Under the pieces are notes generated by a model, which was not told where the DNA came from, made no database searches, and saw only the letters and a program-made list of their open reading frames with translations. Position numbers and translations under genes: made by a program. DNA of 7,390 nucleotides from Methylobacterium sp. (GTDB taxonomy: Bacteria; Pseudomonadota; Alphaproteobacteria; Rhizobiales; Beijerinckiaceae): assembly GCA_020252865.1 (NCBI GenBank), contig JADCCH010000029.1:1-7390 (forward strand), in the 5' to 3' direction. This document shows positions 1 to 5,629 of this stretch, piece by piece (the first letter of the stretch is position 1; the number at the start of each line of letters is the position of its first letter).

Positions 1-491
1 CGATCCTCGACAATGAGGATTCGGCCGTTCCGTCCATCCTCTGCGGCGGCGATCGCGAGAGGGTCGGGAAGGCCCAGCGTCTGCGAGTTCGTCGCGCGTG
101 CGCGCAGTTCATCCGTCAGGTGTTTCAGCCGCACGAGGCTGCGCACGCGGGTGAGCAGCGCGATCTCGTTGATGGGCTTGGTGAGGAAGTCATCGGCACC
201 AGCCTGCAGGCCGCGCAGGCGATCCGCGGGGCTATCGAGCGCCGTCACCATCACCACCGGCAGATGGGCAGTGGCCGGCGCGGATTTAAGGCGCTGGCAG
301 ACCTCGAAGCCATCCATGGCAGGCATCATCACATCGAGCAGAACCATATCGCATTCGCCGCGCTCGCAGATATCGAGCGCCTGCGGGCCGTTCATGGCCG
401 TGACAACGGTGAAATACTCGGCGGTGAGACGCGCCTCGAGAAGCCGGATATTGGCGAAGACATCATCGACGATGAGAATGCGAGCGGTCAT
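1..491 (-). CDS. pleD: PleD response regulator (diguanylate cyclase), N-terminal part, runs off left edge
   Basis: PleD is a cytoplasmic response regulator with two receiver domains and a GGDEF diguanylate cyclase domain. In Caulobacter-type cells it makes c-di-GMP at the pole when phosphorylated by DivJ/PleC. Reading the minus strand from the ATG at 491 gives 163 uninterrupted codons beginning MTARILIVDD. The first receiver domain is complete (about residues 3-120): acidic pair D9/D10, phospho-acceptor D53 in LLDVMMP, T83 in the VTA motif and K105 in TKP. A second receiver starts at about residue 157 (RILIVED) just before the window edge, and this tandem arrangement is typical of PleD. The GGDEF domain should lie outside the window, so cyclase activity cannot be checked here. 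The start is 6 nt after the divK stop. No purine-rich Shine-Dalgarno precedes it, so it is probably translated by coupling to divK. Another double-receiver protein is possible, but the divK neighbour makes PleD much the best call. Confidence 0.93.
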   Translation of the reverse strand, partial: MTARILIVDDVFANIRLLEARLTAEYFTVVTAMNGPQALDICERGECDMVLLDVMMPAMDGFEVCQRLKSAPATAHLPVVMVTALDSPADRLRGLQAGADDFLTKPINEIALLTRVRSLVRLKHLTDELRARATNSQTLGLPDPLAIAAAEDGRNGRILIVED

Positions 492-497
492 TGGAGG

Positions 498-863
498 TCA
501 GCCGATGAAGTTCCGGACGGTTTCAACGAATTTGACGACGGAGATTGGCTTCGAGAGATACCCCTCGCAGCCAGATCCGCGGATGCGTTCCTCGTCCCCT
601 TTCATCGCAAAGGCAGTGATGGCGATGACCGGAATGGTCCTCAGGTCATCGTCTTCCTTCAGGAGCTTGATGACATCCATGCCGGATACTTCCGGAAGCT
701 GGATATCCATCAGAATGAGATCGGGATGATGGTTACGGGCCAGTTCAAGACCTTCCAGACCAAGGCGAGTTTTCAGCGTCGCATAGCCATGCGCTTCCAG
801 AAGATCGTTGAAGAGCTTCATGTTGAGATCATTGTCCTCAACAATGAGAACGGTCTTCGGCAT
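498..863 (-). CDS. divK: DivK single-domain response regulator (cell-cycle control)
   Basis: DivK is a stand-alone receiver protein that controls the CckA-ChpT-CtrA phosphorelay through the kinases DivJ, PleC and DivL. The 121-residue product, starting [12 protein letters not shown], is one CheY-like domain with no output domain. The expected residues are present: E9/D10, phospho-acceptor D53 in LMDIQLPE, T83 in [13 protein letters not shown] and K105 in LSKPIS. The [14 protein letters not shown] and [12 protein letters not shown] stretches are characteristic of DivK. The reading frame stays open upstream to 1004. I chose the ATG at 863 because it matches the family N-terminus and the upstream extension is low-complexity and unlike any receiver domain. 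An AGGA about 12 nt upstream may be the ribosome site. pleD follows 6 nt downstream, so the two are probably one transcript. A GATTC (GANTC methylation site) lies 1 nt upstream of the start codon. Confidence 0.96.
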   Translation of the reverse strand: MPKTVLIVEDNDLNMKLFNDLLEAHGYATLKTRLGLEGLELARNHHPDLILMDIQLPEVSGMDVIKLLKEDDDLRTIPVIAITAFAMKGDEERIRGSGCEGYLSKPISVVKFVETVRNFIG

Positions 864-1043
864 CGATTCGGTCCATCCTGTTGGAAGCGCGCCATGAGGG
901 GGGGGGACCGCTCCAGTCCCCATCAGAGTTCTAAGCCAAAAGGGGTGAACCAATCGGTAAGCGATTGATCTCGCGACCCCGCCAAGGCACTTCGTTAACA
1001 GCATGGTTGAACAATTCCTAACTCCTTCTCACGGAGCAATCGA
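864..1043. promoter_or_regulatory. Divergent control region between divK and the DUF3572 gene
   Basis: This 180-bp gap must hold promoters for divK (leftward) and for the DUF3572 gene (rightward). On the minus strand a TCAACCAT (plus 1003-1010) is followed 4 nt later by TTAAC (plus 994-998). This resembles the CtrA consensus TTAA-N7-TTAA but has one mismatch and one extra spacer base. A run of nine G lies at 898-906. GGGGAC (903-908) and GTCCCC (916-921) can form a 6-bp hairpin with a 7-nt loop in the divK leader. GATTC at 865-869 is a GANTC site. I could not identify convincing -35/-10 boxes for either gene. The region being regulatory is inferred from the divergent layout; the individual motifs are seen directly. 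Confidence 0.5.
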
Positions 1044-1313
1044 ATGCCCCCTCGCACCCTGGAAGCCGATCCGGAAATGCTCGCGATCTCGGCGCTTTCC
1101 TTCCTGGCGGAGGAGCCGGAACGGCTGTCGCGCTTTCTTGATCTGACGGGCCTTTCGCCAATTACCTTGCGGCGGGCCGCAGCCGAACCGCGCTTTCTCG
1201 CTTCCGTTCTGGATTATCTCGTGGCGGATGAGAGCCTGCTGCTGGCCTTCGCGGCCAATGCACAGGTCGCGCCCGAGACGGTCGTCGCCACAGCCGAACG
1301 CCATCGGCGCTGA
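1044..1313 (+). CDS. DUF3572 family small protein
   Basis: An 89-residue protein, predicted soluble and mostly helical, with no signal peptide or membrane segment. The sequence (ALSFLAEEPERLSRFLDLTGL, then RRAAAEPRFLASVLDYLVADESLLLAFA) fits the DUF3572 family. That family is found in Alphaproteobacteria, often beside divK/pleD, and its function is unknown. The ATG at 1044 is preceded by a GGAG at 1033-1036 with normal spacing. The gene is transcribed away from divK and converges on the eipB-like gene, whose stop codon is 4 bp away. A regulatory link to the cell cycle is suggested only by neighbourhood. The family assignment is from recognition of the pattern, not from a search. Confidence 0.82.
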   Translation: MPPRTLEADPEMLAISALSFLAEEPERLSRFLDLTGLSPITLRRAAAEPRFLASVLDYLVADESLLLAFAANAQVAPETVVATAERHRR

Positions 1314-1317
1314 AGGC

Positions 1318-2211
1318 TCAACGCGCGCAAGGGTCGGCCTTCAGAGCCTCGTATTTCACGGCACGACCCGTCAGCGAGAATTCCGGGAACTCGAACACGA
1401 GATCGCCCATCACGCCATTTGCGAAAACGACCGAACGCAAGGTGTAAACCGGCACGCGATCCCCCGGCTCGTCGTTGAAATAAGCCATCGAGACCGGCCA
1501 GCGGCGCATGGAGGCGAGTTCGGGCATGCGCAGAACCTCCTCCACCCGATTGTTGCGATCGCCCTCAAGCGGCGGGCCGATGGTGGCATTCACCTCGAAA
1601 ACCTTCTCGCCGCCCTCCGACCCATCGAAAACACGATTGTTGAAAGTACGCTCGCCCTTTTGCGCGGCGGCGATCATGGCGATCGACATCGCCGAGGGGA
1701 ACATCACATCGCCGTCGAAGTCACTCTTCCGGCCCGGCGGCTTGCGCATCGCCACCGACAGCGAGCCATCGGCGCGGCGTCGGGCTTCGCCGTCGGCATC
1801 ACGGAGCACTTGCCCCTGCATGCGATTGAGCATGGTGAAGGTGAAGCGACGATTATCCGCGTCCTCGAACAGGTTCACGCGGAAATCCATGCGGCGCGCG
1901 GCGCCATCGGAATCCAGAAGGTCCACGACCTGCCGGTAATTCGTGGCATAGCCCTCGCAGGCATTGCCGGAAAACTCGACCGCCATCAGCCCGTTGGCGC
2001 CGGTTATGCCCTGCGCGCCCCCCTTCGGCCCAAGCTGAACCTGATAGACGATACGATGCGGCTGGAGCACCACGCGCGCGGGATCGGCCACGGCCGGCGC
2101 CTGTGCCATGGCCGGAGAGAATTCCGGCGCGAGAAACGAGGCCGAAGCGAACAAGGCGGCAGCCAGCCGCACAGACATTTTTCCCGCCACCATCGACCGC
2201 ACCATGCCCAT
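1318..2211 (-). CDS. eipB: EipB-like periplasmic cell-envelope integrity protein (DUF1849)
   Basis: A 297-residue secreted protein of the DUF1849 family. Its studied member, Brucella EipB, is a periplasmic beta-spiral protein needed for envelope integrity. The N-terminus has a signal peptide: basic residues, then a hydrophobic core (LAAALFASASFLA, about 17-29) and a likely cleavage site at AMA-QA (about residue 36). The mature part begins with the family-like HRIVYQVQL (52-60). It has exactly two cysteines, C85 (GNACEGY) and C295 (DPCAR at the C-terminus), in positions matching the conserved disulfide described for EipB. Other family-like stretches are FRVNLFEDAD and SAMSIAMIAAAQKGE. Four in-frame ATGs cluster at 2211, 2205, 2193 and 2178. 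I took 2211, which has an AGGG about 10 nt upstream; the ATG at 2178 (MSVRLAAAL) also gives a complete signal peptide. It is transcribed divergently from the ridA-family gene and has no visible operon partner. Confidence 0.88.
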   Translation of the reverse strand: MGMVRSMVAGKMSVRLAAALFASASFLAPEFSPAMAQAPAVADPARVVLQPHRIVYQVQLGPKGGAQGITGANGLMAVEFSGNACEGYATNYRQVVDLLDSDGAARRMDFRVNLFEDADNRRFTFTMLNRMQGQVLRDADGEARRRADGSLSVAMRKPPGRKSDFDGDVMFPSAMSIAMIAAAQKGERTFNNRVFDGSEGGEKVFEVNATIGPPLEGDRNNRVEEVLRMPELASMRRWPVSMAYFNDEPGDRVPVYTLRSVVFANGVMGDLVFEFPEFSLTGRAVKYEALKADPCAR

Positions 2212-2370
2212 TCACCGTTTCCCTGCTTGCCTTCCCGAACCCTGGACATTTCCGATCCACGATCCGCATGGCCAATTTGCGGCGAGTGGCTTGAGAATCG
2301 TGCGTCACCGGATCAAGAATACGGATCAGCCTTTTTGGGCGAGACCAATACCGGACGCAAGGAGAACACC
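2212..2370. promoter_or_regulatory. Divergent promoter region between eipB-like and RidA-family genes
   Basis: A 159-bp gap between two divergent genes. For the rightward operon a weak sigma-70-like pair is visible: TTGAGA at 2291-2296 and AAGAAT at 2315-2320, 18 bp apart. The -10 box matches only 4 of 6 positions. CGGATCA is directly repeated at 2309-2315 and 2322-2328 and overlaps the proposed -10 box, so it could be a binding site for a regulator. A strong Shine-Dalgarno (AAGGAG, 2359-2364) precedes the RidA-family start. I see no clear promoter boxes for the eipB-like gene. The assignment is inference from position plus weak motifs. Confidence 0.35.
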
Positions 2371-2841
2371 ATGTCTGCTATCGAAGCACGGCTCAGCGAT
2401 CTCGGCGTCACACTGCCCAGCCCCGCCGCCCCTGTGGCGAATTATGTGACTTTCCGCCGCTCCGGCAACCTGCTGGTCGTGGCGGGGCAACTCTGCATCG
2501 GGGCCGATGGCAAGATTGCCGACAGGCACAAGGGCAAGCTTGGTGCTTCTGTTTCCGTGGAGGATGGCCGCGAGGCCGCGCGCTTCTGTGCCGTGAACCT
2601 GCTGGCCCAGGCCAAGGCCGCGCTCGGCGATCTCGACCGGATCGTGGCTTGCCTTCGCCTTGGTGGCTTCATTGCCTCCACGCCGGATTTCACCCAGCAG
2701 GCCCTGGTGATGAATGGCGCGTCCGATCTCATGGTCGGTGCTCTCGGTGATGCCGGCAAACATGCGCGCACCACCATCGGCGTACCGGTGCTGCCCGGTG
2801 ATGTCTGCGTTGAGGTCGATGCGATGTTCGAGGTCGCATGA
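2371..2841 (+). CDS. RidA family protein (YjgF/YER057c/UK114)
   Basis: A 156-residue cytoplasmic protein of the RidA fold, normally a homotrimer. Characterised RidA enzymes hydrolyse reactive enamine/imine intermediates made by PLP enzymes. Family features are LLVVAGQL (34-41), GDLDRIVACLRLGGF (86-100) and the C-terminal block HARTTIGVPVLPGDVCVEVDA (131-151). The arginine in HARTT (R133) aligns with catalytic R105 of E. coli RidA. The position matching E. coli E120 appears to be D150, a conservative change, so deaminase activity is plausible but not certain. At about 156 residues it is longer than the roughly 130 of canonical RidA because of an N-terminal extension, as in a common bacterial subgroup. 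The start at 2371 is fixed by a strong AAGGAG 6 nt upstream. Its TGA overlaps the next gene's ATG by 4 bp, so it heads a coupled operon. Confidence 0.93.
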   Translation: MSAIEARLSDLGVTLPSPAAPVANYVTFRRSGNLLVVAGQLCIGADGKIADRHKGKLGASVSVEDGREAARFCAVNLLAQAKAALGDLDRIVACLRLGGFIASTPDFTQQALVMNGASDLMVGALGDAGKHARTTIGVPVLPGDVCVEVDAMFEVA

Positions 2842-3608
2842 TGGCCTTCGCTTCGCCCCAGCTTGAGGCGGTTTTCGCGCGCCCGATCGCCCATCGCGGC
2901 CTGCATGATGCGGCGGCAGGCGTGATCGAGAACACGCGCTCGGCCTTTGCGGCCGCGCTTCATGGCGGTTTCGGCATGGAATGCGACCTGCAGATATCCG
3001 CCGATGGCGAGGCGATGGTGTTCCATGATTTCACGCTCGACCGGCTGACCGGCTCCACCGGCCGCGTGGACCAGATGACGGCGGACCAGCTGCGCCATGT
3101 CAGCTTCAAGGCGAGCAGCGATCGCATCCAATCGCTCGCGGAACTCCTGATGCAGGTCGAGGGGCGGGAGGCGCTGGTGGTGGAGGTGAAGAGCCGCTTC
3201 GACGGCAACACCACGATCTGCTCGCGCATCGCCGCCCTCCTGAAGGCCTATTCCGGCCCGCTGGTGGCCAAGAGCTTCGACCCCGCGATGATCAAGGCGC
3301 TGCGCGCGGCGGGCGTGACGCAGCCGCTCGGCCTGGTCGCGATGAGCGCCTATGAATACCCGGATTACGCGGGCCTCTCCCCGATTGAAAAGCACGCCCT
3401 CGCCAATCTCCTGCATTTTTCCGAGACGCGGCCGGACTTCCTCTCCTGGAAGCATCAGGATTTGCCCTCCGCCGCGCCCTATCTCTGCCGCAGCCAGCTT
3501 GGCCTGCCGGTGATGGGCTGGACCATCCGCTCGGCGGAAGAAGCCGCCCGCGCCAGACCGCATATCGACCAGATCGTCTTCGAAGGCTTCACGCCGCTGG
3601 CCAATTGA
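2838..3608 (+). CDS. Glycerophosphodiester phosphodiesterase (GDPD family)
   Basis: A 256-residue enzyme predicted to hydrolyse glycerophosphodiesters, the deacylated phospholipid head groups, to glycerol-3-phosphate and an alcohol in a metal-dependent reaction. All GDPD landmarks are in order: HRG at 19-21, ENT at 31-33, the metal ligands in MECDLQ (E48, D50), FHD at 62-64 with catalytic H63, VVEVKS (E116, K118) and W228 near the C-terminus (VMGWTIRS). There is no signal peptide, so it should be cytoplasmic, like E. coli UgpQ. The start overlaps the RidA-family stop (ATGA). A second ATG at 2841 lies 7 nt from a GAGG at 2830-2833, better spacing than the 4 nt for the first, so the true protein may be 255 residues. 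The substrate head group cannot be told from the sequence. It is followed after 56 bp by the N-acyltransferase gene. Confidence 0.95.
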   Translation: MMAFASPQLEAVFARPIAHRGLHDAAAGVIENTRSAFAAALHGGFGMECDLQISADGEAMVFHDFTLDRLTGSTGRVDQMTADQLRHVSFKASSDRIQSLAELLMQVEGREALVVEVKSRFDGNTTICSRIAALLKAYSGPLVAKSFDPAMIKALRAAGVTQPLGLVAMSAYEYPDYAGLSPIEKHALANLLHFSETRPDFLSWKHQDLPSAAPYLCRSQLGLPVMGWTIRSAEEAARARPHIDQIVFEGFTPLAN

Positions 3609-3664
3609 TGTCTGCGGCGGCATCGCCCCTGTCCCCCGCGCGCCGCAGGCGCTAGTTTCACCGG

Positions 3665-4975
3665 ATGACATCGCCTCGCCTCACGGTCGAAATCCTGCCG
3701 GACCTCGCCGGCGTTCCGGCGGCGGAATGGGATGCGCTGTCGCAAGGCCCGGCCGGGAGCGGAAACCCGCCTGCCCTCAACGACTTGGCGACCAACCCGG
3801 ACTCAAGCCCGGAAACTGGTGCGCGACCGCCTCAAGCACCGGAATCATCTCCGGAGGAGGATGATTCAACCTCTGAGGTCGCGGAATCTCCTTCTGAGGA
3901 AGATGATGCCAACCCCTTCCTCACCCATGCTTTTCTGCTCGCGCTGGAGCAATCCGGATCGGTCGGTGGAAGAACCGGCTGGACGCCGCTTCACCTGCTG
4001 GCGCGTGATGAACGGGGCCGCGCGATCGGGGCCCTCCCGGCCTATGCCAAGAGCCATTCGCGGGGCGAATATGTGTTCGATCACGCCTTCGCCGAGGCCT
4101 ATCACCGGGCGGGCGAGCGCTATTATCCGAAGCTGCAGGTCAGCGTGCCCTTCACCCCCGCCACGGGGCGCCGCCTGCTGGTCCCGGCGGGGCCGGAGGC
4201 GGAGGCGATCCGCGCCGGACTCGTGACGGGCCTCGAGGGACTGCGCCAGCACATCGATGCTTCCAGCCTGCACGCGACCTTCCTCACGCATCGTGACCGC
4301 GACACCTTTCTTGAGCAGGGTTTTCTCGAAAGGAATGACCAGCAGTTCCATTTCGAAGCTGCCGGCTATCGCGATTTCCAGGATTTTCTCGAAAGCCTCG
4401 CCTCGCGCAAACGCAAGGTCCTGAAGCGCGAGCGGCGGGATGCGCTCGCCAATGGGATCGCGATCGAATGGCTCACGGGCAGCAACCTCACGGAAGCCCA
4501 TTGGGATGCGTTCTTCGACTTCTACATGGAGACCGGCAGCCGCAAATGGGGCACGCCCTATCTCACGCGGGCCTTCTTCAGCGAGATCGGGCGGGCCATG
4601 CCGGAAAAGATCCTGCTCATCATGGCGAAGCGCGCGGGGCGCTATATCGCCGGCGCTCTGGATTTCATCGGTGGCAACACGCTTTACGGCCGGAACTGGG
4701 GTGCGATCGAGCATCATCCCTTCCTGCATTTCGAACTCTGCTACTATCAGGCCATCGATTTCGCGATATCGCGCCGCCTCGCACGGGTGGAGGCCGGCGC
4801 GCAGGGCGAACACAAGCTCGCACGCGGCTATCGCCCGGTGAAGACCATCTCCGTGCATCGCTTCGCCGATCCGCGTTTCCAGCGCGCTGTCGCTGATTAT
4901 CTCATCTGCGAGCGGGCGCATGTCGATGCGATGCAGCAGGAACTGGAGACGCTCACGCCCTTCCGCAATCCCTGA
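3665..4975 (+). CDS. COG3146-type N-acyltransferase (GNAT superfamily / DUF482) with acidic insertion
   Basis: A 436-residue protein of the COG3146 predicted N-acyltransferase family, which has tandem GNAT-like folds and is sometimes annotated as peptidoglycan biosynthesis or FemAB-related. The substrate is unknown. Family hallmarks: NPFLTHAFLLALEQSGSVG (83-101), KSHSRGEYVFDHAF (129-142), YYPKLQVSVPFTPATGRRLLVP (153-174), a basic stretch SRKRKVLKRERR (247-258), RKWGTPYLTRAFF (293-305), LYGRNWG (340-346) and EAGAQGEHKLARGY (376-389). The odd part is residues about 27-82, between EWDAL and NPFL, where I recall other family members having only a short link. Here there are some 55 residues rich in S, P, E and D, containing two copies of an ESxxEEDD unit. 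There is no strong Shine-Dalgarno before the ATG at 3665; I kept this start because LTVEILPDLAGVPAAEWDAL matches the usual N-terminus. It is probably the third gene of the RidA-GDPD operon. Confidence 0.9.
   Translation: MTSPRLTVEILPDLAGVPAAEWDALSQGPAGSGNPPALNDLATNPDSSPETGARPPQAPESSPEEDDSTSEVAESPSEEDDANPFLTHAFLLALEQSGSVGGRTGWTPLHLLARDERGRAIGALPAYAKSHSRGEYVFDHAFAEAYHRAGERYYPKLQVSVPFTPATGRRLLVPAGPEAEAIRAGLVTGLEGLRQHIDASSLHATFLTHRDRDTFLEQGFLERNDQQFHFEAAGYRDFQDFLESLASRKRKVLKRERRDALANGIAIEWLTGSNLTEAHWDAFFDFYMETGSRKWGTPYLTRAFFSEIGRAMPEKILLIMAKRAGRYIAGALDFIGGNTLYGRNWGAIEHHPFLHFELCYYQAIDFAISRRLARVEAGAQGEHKLARGYRPVKTISVHRFADPRFQRAVADYLICERAHVDAMQQELETLTPFRNP
3842..3907 (+). repeat. In-frame direct repeat inside the acyltransferase acidic linker
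   Basis: Two 24-nt copies, 3842-3865 and 3884-3907, start 42 nt (14 codons) apart and match at 19 of 24 positions by my hand count. They encode ESSPEEDD (residues 60-67) and ESPSEEDD (74-81). Several of the differences are synonymous or swap S and P, which suggests an old in-frame duplication. The segment is low-complexity, acidic and predicted disordered. The repeat is seen directly; its origin by duplication is inference. Confidence 0.6.
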
Positions 4976-5166
4976 TCTGACCCGGTTCGCGAGCCCCGGG
5001 TTGACAGGCGCAGGCCGCCTGCCTCGCTCGAGGCGGCACGCCATGCCGGGTGGTTGTGGTGCGCTGCGGCTCTTGGTAATCCTGCGTTGCCTGTCGCCGA
5101 ACCCCACGCGAATTCAGGGTGATCCCGGCCTGCCGTGGTCGCCTTTGCATGAGAGAGGAACGTTGC
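4976..5166. other. Intergenic gap with two GC-rich hairpins
   Basis: This 191-bp stretch separates two plus-strand genes. Five bases after the acyltransferase stop, ACCCGG (4980-4985) can pair with CCGGGT (4996-5001) around a 10-nt loop. GCCGCCT (5014-5020) can pair with AGGCGGC (5031-5037). Its loop contains GCCTC, which can alternatively pair with the GAGGC at 5030-5034. Neither hairpin is followed by a T-run, so these are not textbook intrinsic terminators, though they could slow or protect transcript ends. A perfect TTGACA at 5001-5006 has no usable -10 box at 16-18 bp. The promoter of the HIT gene is therefore not located. I see no convincing gene in the gap. Confidence 0.45.
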
Positions 5167-5595
5167 ATGACACCCTATGACACGCAGAACATCTTCGCGA
5201 AGATCCTGCGCGGGGAAATTCCCTGCCATCGCATCTTCGAGGACGAGAGAACGCTGGCCTTCATGGACATCATGCCGCGCTCGACGGGCCATTGCCTGGC
5301 CATTCCGAAAGGGCCTGCGCGCAACCTGCTGGATTGCGAACCGGAAGTGCTGGCGAGCCTCATCGTGCAGGTGCAGCGGATCGCGAAGGCGGCGAAGCAG
5401 GCGCTCGGCGCGGATGGCGTGACGCTCCAGCAATTTTCGGAAAGTGCTGGCGGGCAGGAAGTGTTTCACCTGCATTTTCATATTCTTCCGCGCTGGGACG
5501 GCGTGATGCTGCAACGCCATCCCGCACCCAGGGCCGAGATGGCGATTTTGGCCGAACAGGCGGAGAAGATCCGGGCCGCGCTGGCGAGCCTGTGA
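5167..5595 (+). CDS. HIT family protein (HINT-like nucleotide hydrolase)
   Basis: A 142-residue histidine-triad protein. HINT-branch members are small cytoplasmic dimers that bind purine nucleotides and hydrolyse nucleoside phosphoramidates or aminoacyl-adenylates. The N-terminal block NIFAKILRGEIPCHRIFED (8-26) is typical of the family. MDIMPRSTGHCLAIPK (33-48) supplies the conserved early histidine H42. The triad HLHFHIL (H101, H103, H105) sits in GGQEVFHLHFHILPRW. The frame is open upstream to an ATG at 5119, but I chose 5167: the family N-terminus begins there and GAGAGGAA (5152-5159) is well placed upstream. It stands alone on the plus strand, separated from the acyltransferase by a 191-bp gap, and ends 34 bp before the convergent azlD-like stop codon. 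No terminator is visible in those 34 bp. Confidence 0.95.
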   Translation: MTPYDTQNIFAKILRGEIPCHRIFEDERTLAFMDIMPRSTGHCLAIPKGPARNLLDCEPEVLASLIVQVQRIAKAAKQALGADGVTLQQFSESAGGQEVFHLHFHILPRWDGVMLQRHPAPRAEMAILAEQAEKIRAALASL

Positions 5596-5629
5596 GGGCG
5601 CACGGCCTCTTGGGGCGGGCTTTCGCGCT

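Noticed and set aside
120..968. Plus-strand open frame of 282 codons opposite pleD and divK
   Set aside because: It lies antisense to two strongly conserved receiver domains and its product is H/R-rich with no domain.
864..1004. N-terminal extension of divK to the ATG at 1004
   Set aside because: The extension would be translated through the G-run and hairpin and has no family similarity. DivK proteins begin at [11 protein letters not shown].
1228..2841. Plus-strand open frame of 537 codons antisense to eipB and ending in the RidA gene
   Set aside because: Only its C-terminal part, from the ATG at 2371, resembles a protein. The rest is the antisense of the eipB-like gene, low-complexity and rich in H/R, as expected from GC-rich DNA.
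2442..3671. Minus-strand open frame of 409 codons opposite the RidA and GDPD genes
   Set aside because: The opposite strand has clear family motifs (HRG, FHD, RidA block). This frame is a compositional shadow with no recognisable domain.
5001..5029. TTGACA at 5001-5006 as a promoter for the HIT gene
   Set aside because: The sequence 16-18 bp downstream is GC-rich with nothing like a -10 box, so the hexamer is probably chance.
3866..5107. Minus-strand open frame of 413 codons opposite the acyltransferase
   Set aside because: It mirrors codon structure of the conserved COG3146 gene and shows no motif of its own.
5119..5166. HIT gene start at the ATG at 5119
   Set aside because: The extra residues are not family-like, and a well-placed GAGAGGAA precedes the ATG at 5167.
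5596..5629. Bidirectional terminator between the HIT and azlD-like genes
   Set aside because: I found no stem of useful length with flanking T-runs in the 34 bp.
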